The notes beneath the pieces were generated by a model. That model was not told where the DNA came from, did no database searches, and saw only the letters and a list, made by a program, of their open reading frames with translations. 6,713 nucleotides of DNA from JAPHTQ01 sp050287105 (GTDB lineage: Bacteria; Pseudomonadota; Gammaproteobacteria; Thiohalomonadales; Thiohalomonadaceae): the NCBI GenBank assembly GCA_050287105.1, contig JBNKBG010000098.1:1-6713 (forward strand), given 5' to 3'. Position numbers and translations under genes: made by a program. Each line of letters begins with the position of its first letter. Position 1 is the stretch's first letter. This document shows positions 1-5,581 of this stretch, piece by piece.

Positions 1-435
1 AACCACTGCGACAACCCTCCCTGCCTCACGGTCTGCCCCACCGGCGCGACCTATCAACTGGAGAGCGGCATCGTCAAAGTGGACGAGGATCTCTGCATGG
101 GCTGCCGCGCCTGCGCCATGGCCTGTCCCTACGATGCCCGCATCGAGGTCACATGGGATGACGTGCGTGAAGGAGAGTCGTTCTACGGTAACGACTACCG
201 CCGTAAACGTCCGAGCATGGACAAGTGCACCTTCTGCGATCACCGCGTCGCCGAAGGACGCAAACCGGCCTGCGTCGAAACCTGCGTTGGCTCGGCACGG
301 ATGTTCGGCGACCTGAACGACCCCAGCGATCCGGTGGCGCAGATGGTCGCCTCCGGTGTAGCCAGGCCGCTGCTGCCATACCTCGGAACGAGACCAAACA
401 TCTACTACATCGGCGATATGAAGAGGAAAGGGTGA
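1..435 (+). CDS. [4Fe-4S] ferredoxin-type electron-transfer subunit of a membrane oxidoreductase (PsrB/TtrB/DmsB family), 5' partial
   Basis: This subunit would pass electrons through a chain of iron-sulfur clusters between a membrane quinone-reactive subunit and a catalytic, probably molybdopterin, subunit. The reading frame is open from base 1, so the start lies upstream; 144 residues are visible. Numbering from base 1, Cys 3, 8 and 12 belong to the motif CDNPPCLTVCP. Cys 32, 35, 38 and 42 form CxxCxxCxxxCP, and Cys 76, 79, 91 and 95 form the CxxC(x11)CxxxC group. These are typical of the four-cluster PsrB/NrfC/DmsB family. The C-terminal GTRPNIYYI is also a common ending in that family. 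No C-terminal membrane segment is present, unlike HybA of hydrogenase-2. The stop TGA shares its last base with the ATG of the next gene, indicating translational coupling to the membrane subunit. The exact substrate (polysulfide, tetrathionate, thiosulfate or another) cannot be read from this subunit. Confidence 0.93.
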   Translation, partial: NHCDNPPCLTVCPTGATYQLESGIVKVDEDLCMGCRACAMACPYDARIEVTWDDVREGESFYGNDYRRKRPSMDKCTFCDHRVAEGRKPACVETCVGSARMFGDLNDPSDPVAQMVASGVARPLLPYLGTRPNIYYIGDMKRKG

Positions 436-1397
436 TGGATATTACGACGACATTTGCCACACAAGAGATCTGGACCTGGTGGATCGCCGTATACCTTTAC
501 CTCGGCGGCCTCGGTGCGGCGACCCTGGTGGTCACCTTCCTCACCGACATGTATCTGAAGAAGCATCGTGATCTGGTGTTGTGGGGCGCCTTCTCCGGCG
601 TCGCCATGCTCGGCCTCGGTTCACTGATGCTGTTTTCGCATCTGCTGGATCACATGGCGGTGATCCACATCCTCAATCCATTGGTGCTGATCCAGCATCC
701 CACTGCCTGGATCGCCTGGGGCACTCAGTTCATCATCTGGATGATGTGGTGGGGGGTATTTTATGCCCTGCCCTATATGGTCGAATCGCCACTCATCAAC
801 CAGATTCCGTTAGTGCGCAGCCTGCTGCAACTGAAACTGATCAAGTCACTGTCGAAACGCTGCTGTGAACGTTTCCACAAGGGTATCGGCTGGATGGCGA
901 CCATTAACGGTATCGGCGTGGCGGTCTACACCGGCCTGCTGCTGCAATCCTTCCCCGCCGTGGCGCTGTGGCACAACCCCGGGGTACCGCTGCTGTTCAC
1001 CGTCTCTGCCTTCTCCACCGCAATGGCGTTCCTGCTGTTATTGCTCAACACCGTGATCAAACGCGAAGAGGACCGACCGATTCGGGTCTTCTATGAGCGT
1101 ACCGATGTGATGTTAATTGCAGCAGAGCTGGTGATCCTCTTCTCCTTCTTCTTCTATATGTCGGCCGGTTCCGAGTCGGCAATGGAGTCGGCGAAACTGC
1201 TGTGGAACGACATGGGCTGGCTGATCGGCTTTATCGGTTTTGGCCTCATCGTGCCCTTCTTTCTCGAACTGCGCTGCGTACTCTGCGGTTCCAGAAGCCA
1301 CGCCCCGGTAATGCTTGCCGCGGTGCTGGTCTTATTCGGCGGATATTTGCTGCGGCACTATTTCCTCTCCGCCGGTGTTTATGCTTACCCCTGGTAG
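435..1397 (+). CDS. NrfD/PsrC-family integral membrane subunit (quinone-interacting anchor)
   Basis: This 320-residue, very hydrophobic protein is likely the membrane anchor that exchanges electrons and protons between the quinone pool and the iron-sulfur subunit encoded just upstream. Eight membrane segments can be drawn at about residues 14-38, 48-72, 91-115, 151-173, 183-206, 225-245, 260-280 and 289-313. That number matches the PsrC-type NrfD family and is fewer than the ten expected for HybB. Family-like features include the N-terminal WWIAVYLYLGGLGAAT helix and the NGIGVAVYTGLLL helix followed by a PxxALWHNP loop. The ATG at 435 overlaps the preceding TGA by one base and is preceded by the purine-rich stretch GAGGAAAGGG. 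The frame stays open upstream to 225, but that extension runs through the iron-sulfur gene in another frame and is not credible. A CVLC pair at residues 281-284 lies at the end of helix 7 and has no assigned role. Confidence 0.92.
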   Translation: MDITTTFATQEIWTWWIAVYLYLGGLGAATLVVTFLTDMYLKKHRDLVLWGAFSGVAMLGLGSLMLFSHLLDHMAVIHILNPLVLIQHPTAWIAWGTQFIIWMMWWGVFYALPYMVESPLINQIPLVRSLLQLKLIKSLSKRCCERFHKGIGWMATINGIGVAVYTGLLLQSFPAVALWHNPGVPLLFTVSAFSTAMAFLLLLLNTVIKREEDRPIRVFYERTDVMLIAAELVILFSFFFYMSAGSESAMESAKLLWNDMGWLIGFIGFGLIVPFFLELRCVLCGSRSHAPVMLAAVLVLFGGYLLRHYFLSAGVYAYPW

Positions 1398-1406
1398 GAG
1401 TAACGA

Positions 1407-1940
1407 ATGACGATAACTGCTGAACAACTGCAACTCTTCGCCACGCTGCTCGGCACACCCGAAGCAGATTCGCTGGAGCTGCTGCACTCCCTGAACGCGC
1501 AGCATCCCTGGCTCGACGGAGCGTTGCGTGAACTGGATGAAATTCCCCTGCAACAGTGGCAGGGGGAACACACCGCCCTGTTTATCAACGGCTATCCGCA
1601 CACCGTCGCACCGCCATTTTTATCGGCGCTACGTTCCGGTCAGATGGGCGGTGCCGATGAAGAGGCGATGCGCGACTTTTACTACCGTCTGGGACTGGAA
1701 GCGGACGAAATGCCCGCCGACTACCTGGGCACCCTGTTTGAATGTGCCGCCTGGCTACTCCAGCAAGAAGAAAAGCAGAGCGAAGACTTTGCCGAACTGT
1801 GGGACAACTATCTTTATCCCGTTCTTCCCGACTTTGCCAACCGCCTGATCGAGCATCATGGGCTGCGCCTGTACCAGGAGATGGGGCGACAACTGTCGAA
1901 CCTCTACTGGCACAACGCACCACAGTTGGCCCTTGCCTAG
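1407..1940 (+). CDS. TorD/DmsD-family molybdoenzyme chaperone
   Basis: This 177-residue, mostly helical cytoplasmic protein has the usual size of TorD/DmsD/NarJ-type chaperones. In that family they bind the catalytic molybdopterin subunit, often its twin-arginine signal, and hold it until cofactor insertion is complete. The two conserved blocks are visible. Residues 54-73 begin EHTALF and end in VAPPFLS, corresponding to the family pattern E(Y/H)xxLF...PPxxS. Residues 102-118 (MPADYLGTLFECAAWLL) match the family's pattern of a (L/M)PD/A-H/Y-L start followed by a helix. A Shine-Dalgarno TAGGAG overlaps the stop codon of the NrfD-type gene, and the gap between the genes is 9 bp, so this is the same operon. 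Its presence is the main evidence that the missing upstream catalytic subunit is a molybdoenzyme. Which TorD subfamily it belongs to was not determined. Confidence 0.85.
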   Translation: MTITAEQLQLFATLLGTPEADSLELLHSLNAQHPWLDGALRELDEIPLQQWQGEHTALFINGYPHTVAPPFLSALRSGQMGGADEEAMRDFYYRLGLEADEMPADYLGTLFECAAWLLQQEEKQSEDFAELWDNYLYPVLPDFANRLIEHHGLRLYQEMGRQLSNLYWHNAPQLALA

Positions 1941-1955
1941 TAGAGGTACACCGTT

Positions 1956-2537
1956 ATGTACAACTCAGACTGGATCCCCGGACCGCAGATACTGCATAAG
2001 GACGAGATGCTGAAAACACTGGTCACCAGCGTTTTTAGCGACATTTATCTACGCAGTTTTGCTGACGACCCATTGATCAACCACCGCCTCTCGATCGAGA
2101 TCCGCGCCCTGCGCGACATCGACGATTGGCGCGTCTTCCTGCTGCTGACACCATGGATGCTGTCACGTATTTATCTGCGCAGTGAGGAGGCTTCGATTAA
2201 TGTCCCCCCCGCCTGGCAGGTGGAAAACCGGATTAATGAACCCTATCTTGTGGTCGGGCCACAGGTCGGCTTCTGTCTGCTGGAGCACGAGCAACTGGCC
2301 CACCTCAATTACCATCCGGAACTGGGACACTACCTGGTACAACCGCTGATCCTGCGCATGGAGCAGTACAACTCGGCAGGAGAGGTCTATCGTGACTGGA
2401 ACACGGTAATCGAAACGCGCAACGAAAACATGAAGAAGCGTCAGGCGGAGTGTCGTTGTCAGGAGGAGATCTCGCGCCGCGAGTTCTTCACCCGTATGGT
2501 GCAACCGAATGATGCGAGTGGCGCAATGCGCGTGTAG
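1956..2537 (+). CDS. HybE-family ([NiFe]-hydrogenase assembly chaperone-like) protein
   Basis: This 193-residue soluble protein resembles HybE/HupJ proteins, which assist maturation of the large subunit of uptake [NiFe]-hydrogenases. The strongest match is DDWRVFLLLTPWMLSRIYL at residues 56-74. It contains the TPWMLS block that I recall in E. coli HybE, also directly after a Trp-containing strand. The preceding helix (about 17-36) and the following segment PYLVVGPQVGFCLLE (about 93-107) also fit the family layout. The C-terminal 60 residues are charged and contain a CRC pair (166-168) and SRREFFTRM (173-181), which looks like a twin-arginine motif but lacks a hydrophobic stretch after it. The gene begins 15 bp after the TorD-type gene with AGAGGT upstream and ends the operon. 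No hydrogenase gene is visible, so a role in maturing the neighbouring oxidoreductase is inferred from position. The family call is from memory of motifs and is moderately sure. Confidence 0.72.
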   Translation: MYNSDWIPGPQILHKDEMLKTLVTSVFSDIYLRSFADDPLINHRLSIEIRALRDIDDWRVFLLLTPWMLSRIYLRSEEASINVPPAWQVENRINEPYLVVGPQVGFCLLEHEQLAHLNYHPELGHYLVQPLILRMEQYNSAGEVYRDWNTVIETRNENMKKRQAECRCQEEISRREFFTRMVQPNDASGAMRV

Positions 2538-2603
2538 ACGCTGCTTCTCATGGACTCTACAGTCTCTCAGGCCCGGCTTGTTGTAGATTGTCCGAACCGG
2601 TAA

Positions 2604-2637
2604 GGCCGGACCTACTCCCGCGGGAGTAGGTCCGGCC
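2604..2637. repeat. Perfect 34-bp GC-rich palindrome, possible REP-like element or factor-independent terminator stem
   Basis: The left arm GGCCGGACCTACTCCCG is followed immediately by its exact reverse complement, with no mismatch and no spacer; the centre lies between 2620 and 2621. In RNA it would give a very stable hairpin, with a few central bases forming the loop. It sits 66 bp after the stop of the last operon gene, a natural place for a 3' end-protecting or terminating hairpin. No U-run follows (next bases ATATCATTTC), so a classic intrinsic terminator is not supported. The GTAGGTCCGGCC arm resembles the style of dispersed REP elements, which would need other genomic copies to confirm. 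Confidence 0.8.
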
Positions 2638-2664
2638 ATATCATTTCCCCCGCATAAAGATCAT

Positions 2665-2690
2665 CCTGAAACCATTATCATAGTTTCAGG
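2665..2690. promoter_or_regulatory. 8-bp perfect inverted repeat with 10-bp spacer, candidate operator
   Basis: CCTGAAAC (2665-2672) and GTTTCAGG (2683-2690) are exact reverse complements separated by 10 bp of AT-rich sequence. The half-sites are 18 bp apart centre to centre, under two helical turns, as for many dimeric regulators. It lies about 145 bp upstream of the putative response-regulator promoter. No known consensus is recognised; it could also be a weak hairpin. Confidence 0.35.
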
Positions 2691-2793
2691 CTATCATCTC
2701 ACCTTATGATCCCAACACCGGAAGTTACCGCTCCAGTAATAACCACAACATATGGGCATGATTTTTTTCTGCGGTTATGGTGTAACATTCCCT

Positions 2794-2818
2794 GGCAGGC
2801 TACCACTTTGGTATTGCC
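2794..2818. promoter_or_regulatory. Compact inverted repeat just upstream of the response-regulator promoter
   Basis: TACCA (2801-2805) and TGGTA (2809-2813) pair around CTT. The outer GGCA (2794-2797) and TGCC (2815-2818) extend the symmetry with a bulge. It ends 15 bp before the putative -35 box, a usual position for an activator site and compatible with autoregulation. The arms are short and chance occurrence is possible. Confidence 0.25.
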
Positions 2819-2833
2819 GCTTGGTGTTGCGTA

Positions 2834-2862
2834 TTGGCGCAGAGAGTCGTTTTCCGTATAAA
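2834..2862 (+). promoter_or_regulatory. Putative sigma70-type promoter of the response regulator
   Basis: TTGGCG (2834-2839) and TATAAA (2857-2862) are separated by exactly 17 bp and match the -35 and -10 consensus at four and five of six bases. Transcription would start near 2869, leaving only about 7 bases before the ATG at 2876. This either makes the 2876 start nearly leaderless or favours the in-frame ATG at 2897. Confidence 0.5.
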
Positions 2863-2875
2863 TAGCAGGTGTTCA

Positions 2876-3547
2876 ATGGATAAGAACAATAAGACCATGG
2901 CCGATAATCTCAATATTCTCGCCATTGACGATCATCCCCTGTTCGTTGATGGGCTCAAGATGCTTTTAAATCAGCATGGCCATATGTCCTCCGTGCGCGT
3001 GACCAATAATGCGGCTGACGCCCTGGCGCTGCTGGACCAGGGCTATGAACCGGATCTGGTTCTGCTGGATCTCAATCTGCCCGGTATGGGGGGATTCTCC
3101 CTGCTACGGCTGCTACAGCAGCGCGACCTCATGTCACCCTTTCTGGTTGTCTCCGCCTCGCAATCCATTCACGATGCCCGCTCGTCACTGGAAAACGGCG
3201 CCATGGGCTTTGTCTCCAAGGCCAGTCATAGCGACGTTCTTCTGGAGGCCATCGACACGGTATTGGCTGGTGATCCCTACTTGCCTCCAGAGTGGCGCGA
3301 CACACTGGAGAATGGTGCCGATCAGGCGACGACAAGCATTGCTCGCCGTGCCGGAATTACCGGAAGACAGCTGGAGATCCTGCACCTGCTGGCGCAGGGC
3401 TACGCCAACAAGATGATCGCCTATGAGCTGGGTCTCTCCGAGGCAACGGTCAAGGTCCATCTGAGGGAGGTCTTCAAAACCCTGAAGGTGACCAATCGTA
3501 CCGCCTGTGTCAAAGCGGCTAATGATATGGGGTTGATACAGTCATAG
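2876..3547 (+). CDS. NarL/FixJ-type response regulator (receiver plus LuxR-type HTH)
   Basis: This cytoplasmic DNA-binding regulator of 223 residues is probably controlled by phosphorylation. The receiver (about residues 12-130) shows the acidic pair D18-D19 in AIDDHPLF, the phospho-acceptor D65 in LVLLDLNLPGM, the switch residue S93 in VVSAS and the invariant K115 in FVSKAS. The C-terminal LuxR-type helix-turn-helix (about 157-223) starts ITGRQLEIL and contains ANKMIAYELGLSEATVKVH, with the usual recognition helix. Every key residue is present, so it should be active. The ATG at 2876 has AGGTG four bases upstream. A TTG at 2834 would lengthen the protein but coincides with the putative -35 box, and the ATG at 2897 (MADNLNILAIDD) is a credible alternative. 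It is convergent with the hybrid kinase gene, its likely partner. Its target genes cannot be told from the sequence. Confidence 0.93.
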   Translation: MDKNNKTMADNLNILAIDDHPLFVDGLKMLLNQHGHMSSVRVTNNAADALALLDQGYEPDLVLLDLNLPGMGGFSLLRLLQQRDLMSPFLVVSASQSIHDARSSLENGAMGFVSKASHSDVLLEAIDTVLAGDPYLPPEWRDTLENGADQATTSIARRAGITGRQLEILHLLAQGYANKMIAYELGLSEATVKVHLREVFKTLKVTNRTACVKAANDMGLIQS

Positions 3548-3597
3548 TTCTCAATTAGGAACCACCTGCTTTTTCTCGGTCTTTCAGACACTTCTAC

Positions 3598-5370
3598 TTA
3601 ATGCGGAACTTCAACCTCTCGGGGCGACAACACCTTACCCAGGGCATTGCGCAGGAAGGCAGGCTTGACCGGCTTATGCAACAGGGGATAACCACTCTCC
3701 CTGGCCTCCTTGAGTCGCTCAGGGGAGGTATCGCCGGTCACCAATATTACCGGTATCGGTAGTCCCGCCTCGGCCAGGATGGTCTTGACCACCTCCACCC
3801 CGGTTATGTTATTAGGCAAGCGATAGTCGGACACGATTACATCGAAGTGGTACTCCGCCTCACGTGCCCGTTGCAACGCCTCATCACCATTTGCGGCGGG
3901 TATCGTCACACAACCCCATCGGTCCAGGAGGGCAAGCATCCCCTGGCGCACTGTATCGTCATCATCCAGCACCAGTATCCGTTTGCCGTACAGGTCCCAG
4001 TGAGAATAGGTGGTTCGCGGTTTTTCCGCCGTAGTACAACTGCCCGTATAAATCGGCAGATCTATCGTGAATACGGAGCCCTTCCCCGGTCTTGAATAGA
4101 CACGCAGATCATGTCCCAACAAGTAGGCCATGCGTCGGCAAATCGCCAAACCCAACCCCAGGCCTTTATTGCGATCCCTCTCCTGATTATGTAGCTGGAT
4201 GAACTCCTGGAAGATATTCTCCTGCTCTCTCTCATCGATACCGATCCCCGTATCCCAGATCTGGATCCACAAACGCTCTCCACGGCGACGACAGGCCACC
4301 AGCACCCCCCCTTTGTCGGTATAACGAATAGCGTTGGTAACCAGATTACGCAAAATATTTCCCAACAGATTGGGATCGGATATGACGTTATAATTGCACC
4401 TGCGTTGGCGTAATTTCAGTCCCTTATCCCAGGCCAGTGGACGTGTCTCATTCAGCAGCGCATCCAGCATGGGTTTCAACGGCATCGGTTCACTCTTGTT
4501 CTCCACCACCCCGGCATCCAGTTTGGAAATATCCAGCAAGGACCCTAACAATTGATCCAACGCATCCAGTGAATTGCCCATAAGACCCAGCAGTTCCTTG
4601 CGTCGCGCTGCATCCTTTTCATGATCCATGGCCTCACGCAGCAATGATAGAGAGTGCACGGGTTGGCGCAGGTCATGACTGGCGGATGCCAGAAAACGGG
4701 TCTTGGAACGGGAGGCTGCCTCAGCCAGATCTTTCTCCAGACGGAGTTCACCTACCAGTGCCTCATTTTTTAGCCGCAACATCAGGTTGTCTCGATAGGA
4801 GCGGTTCATTTTGTATGCCAGAGAACCCAGCATGAGGAGATAAACGAAAGTGAGAAACGCCAGTATAATTTCCGTATCGCCACCACGAAACAGGTAGTAC
4901 AAACCAAAAATACTGAGCGATGGGACAGCGAAGGCAAAGAAGTGGGGTAACCAGTAATTGAATGCCACCGCTGAACCTGCGGCCAGACCCACAACAACGA
5001 TCATAATAACAATAATCGAATTGCCGGACGCGTGATGAAAAAATAGCGGCGCTGCACTACCCCATACCACCCCTGTAACCAGTGACAGGGCAAAAGCCGC
5101 AATCAACCATCCACGCCCATTGGTAGTGTAGTCAGCAACTTTATAACGCCTGGAATATAGCCACCAGCGCAGTAGCGCTACGATGATGGTCGCAGCAAAC
5201 CATATGAACAACGTATCATGTACGGCCTCTCGCCAAAGGCTGTACATAATGAGAATTGGAAAGAGTGTAAGTGCTGTCGCAGAGAGTCCCATGTTGTCAT
5301 AGAGCGTAGCGATCGCACTTCGCTCTACAACCTCATCGAACTCTCTTACCGTACCTTTGGTCGTCTGCAT
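3598..5370 (-). CDS. Six-helix hybrid sensor histidine kinase with C-terminal receiver
   Basis: This 590-residue inner-membrane kinase has an N-terminal block of about six helices (roughly 31-47, 54-72, 87-105, 117-138, 141-161 and 167-187) with short loops and no periplasmic sensor domain. It probably senses a signal within the membrane or through the loops. A linker helix (190-222) leads to the HisKA domain with phospho-acceptor His232 in ASASHDLRQP. This DLRQP form of the H-box is typical of a hybrid-kinase subgroup. The ATPase domain shows the N-box around N346 (LVTNAIRYT), G1 DTGIGI (373-378) and G2 GLGLGLAI (403-410). The C-terminal receiver (about 463-580) has D469-D470, phospho-acceptor D515 in VSDYRLP, T545 and K566. 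ATG at 5370 is chosen; a GTG at 5391 would add seven residues, and neither has a strong Shine-Dalgarno. It lies tail to tail with the LuxR-type regulator, 50 bp apart, suggesting a cognate pair. Confidence 0.93.
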   Translation of the reverse strand: MQTTKGTVREFDEVVERSAIATLYDNMGLSATALTLFPILIMYSLWREAVHDTLFIWFAATIIVALLRWWLYSRRYKVADYTTNGRGWLIAAFALSLVTGVVWGSAAPLFFHHASGNSIIVIMIVVVGLAAGSAVAFNYWLPHFFAFAVPSLSIFGLYYLFRGGDTEIILAFLTFVYLLMLGSLAYKMNRSYRDNLMLRLKNEALVGELRLEKDLAEAASRSKTRFLASASHDLRQPVHSLSLLREAMDHEKDAARRKELLGLMGNSLDALDQLLGSLLDISKLDAGVVENKSEPMPLKPMLDALLNETRPLAWDKGLKLRQRRCNYNVISDPNLLGNILRNLVTNAIRYTDKGGVLVACRRRGERLWIQIWDTGIGIDEREQENIFQEFIQLHNQERDRNKGLGLGLAICRRMAYLLGHDLRVYSRPGKGSVFTIDLPIYTGSCTTAEKPRTTYSHWDLYGKRILVLDDDDTVRQGMLALLDRWGCVTIPAANGDEALQRAREAEYHFDVIVSDYRLPNNITGVEVVKTILAEAGLPIPVILVTGDTSPERLKEARESGYPLLHKPVKPAFLRNALGKVLSPREVEVPH

Positions 5371-5413
5371 TGTGTAGTCCGTTCCCCGCACCCGTTCTCT
5401 TCGCTACTTACCA

Positions 5414-5428
5414 GTAGATAATATCTAC
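5414..5428. promoter_or_regulatory. 15-bp palindrome upstream of the kinase gene, candidate operator
   Basis: GTAGAT and ATCTAC are exact reverse complements around a 3-bp AAT centre, 44 bp upstream of the ATG at 5370. On the - strand the site reads CGGTAGATATTATCTAC and contains -10-like hexamers (TATTAT), so a bound protein could block or position RNA polymerase. It shares the sequence CGGTAGnATA with the site at 5471-5488. Confidence 0.4.
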
Positions 5429-5470
5429 CGTATCACCATACAAACGCCGTTAACCTCCTGGCGACCCACC

Positions 5471-5488
5471 GGTATAGCTTATGCTACC
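5471..5488. promoter_or_regulatory. Second CGGTAG-type imperfect palindrome in the kinase leader
   Basis: On the - strand this reads GGTAGCATAAGCTATACC, an inverted repeat of GGTAGC with GCT(AT)ACC that contains a two-base bulge. Its CGGTAG starts 59 bp upstream of the CGGTAG in the palindrome at 5414-5428. Two similar sites in one leader suggest a shared binding protein, but the match is short and the idea is inferred. Confidence 0.25.
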
Positions 5489-5581
5489 GAGAATAACAGA
5501 GTGTCATCCCCATACATACGACCTGTTGCGGGCAGGAAGAAACTGCCGGTATCTTTTTTGCGTCGGTTATCTCATCACAGA

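Larger units (their letters stand above)
2538..2875. other. Intergenic region between the respiratory operon and the response regulator
   Basis: No convincing gene is present in these 338 bases. The longest ATG-started frame on the + strand near the operon end (2550-2603, 17 codons) has no ribosome binding site and ends at the edge of the palindrome. In order, the region holds the 34-bp palindrome at 2604-2637, an inverted repeat at 2665-2690, an isolated run of seven T (2762-2768) without a good stem before it, a compact inverted repeat at 2794-2818, and a sigma70-like promoter at 2834-2862. After the palindrome the base composition turns AT-rich compared with the flanking genes. Confidence 0.7.
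5371..5581. other. Leader region of the kinase gene and 3' flank of the metallopeptidase gene
   Basis: These 211 bases separate two genes on the - strand. No convincing intrinsic terminator for the metallopeptidase is seen: a GGCAG/CTGCC stem (5531-5547) has a T-run only on the + strand side (5554-5559). Reading on the - strand, an AGGAGG occurs at 5459-5454 but serves no in-frame kinase start, because the kinase frame meets a stop at 5406-5404. The region also contains the two CGGTAG-containing imperfect palindromes listed separately. A kinase promoter is likely here, but no strong -35/-10 pair stands out. Confidence 0.6.

Noticed and set aside
225..434. Possible N-terminal extension of the NrfD-type protein by 70 residues
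   Set aside because: It would overlap the conserved cysteine-coding part of the iron-sulfur gene and encodes an Arg-rich, non-family sequence; the ATG at 435 has a ribosome binding site and yields a family-length protein.
1..2537. Reading the operon as a hydrogenase-2 (hybA-hybB-hybE) cluster
   Set aside because: The iron-sulfur protein lacks a C-terminal membrane helix, the anchor has eight rather than ten helices, and a TorD-type chaperone is present. It remains possible but is less likely than a molybdoenzyme.
2550..2603. 17-codon ATG frame after the operon
   Set aside because: It has no ribosome binding site and no recognisable product, and it is within chance expectation.
3548..3597. 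Bidirectional terminator between the convergent genes
   Set aside because: Only four-base stems are present (GTTC/GAAC and GTCT/AGAC) and none is placed directly before a U-run.
5408..5459. AGGAGG with an 11-codon TTG-started frame (5443-5408, - strand) as a kinase leader peptide
   Set aside because: The spacing is about 10 bases, the start is TTG, and the peptide has no attenuation-like codon run; the evidence is too thin to list as a gene.
5531..5559. GGCAG/CTGCC stem followed by six T on the + strand, resembling a terminator
   Set aside because: No + strand gene ends here, the stem is only five pairs, and the T-run begins six bases after it; on the - strand, where the peptidase gene would need it, no U-run follows.
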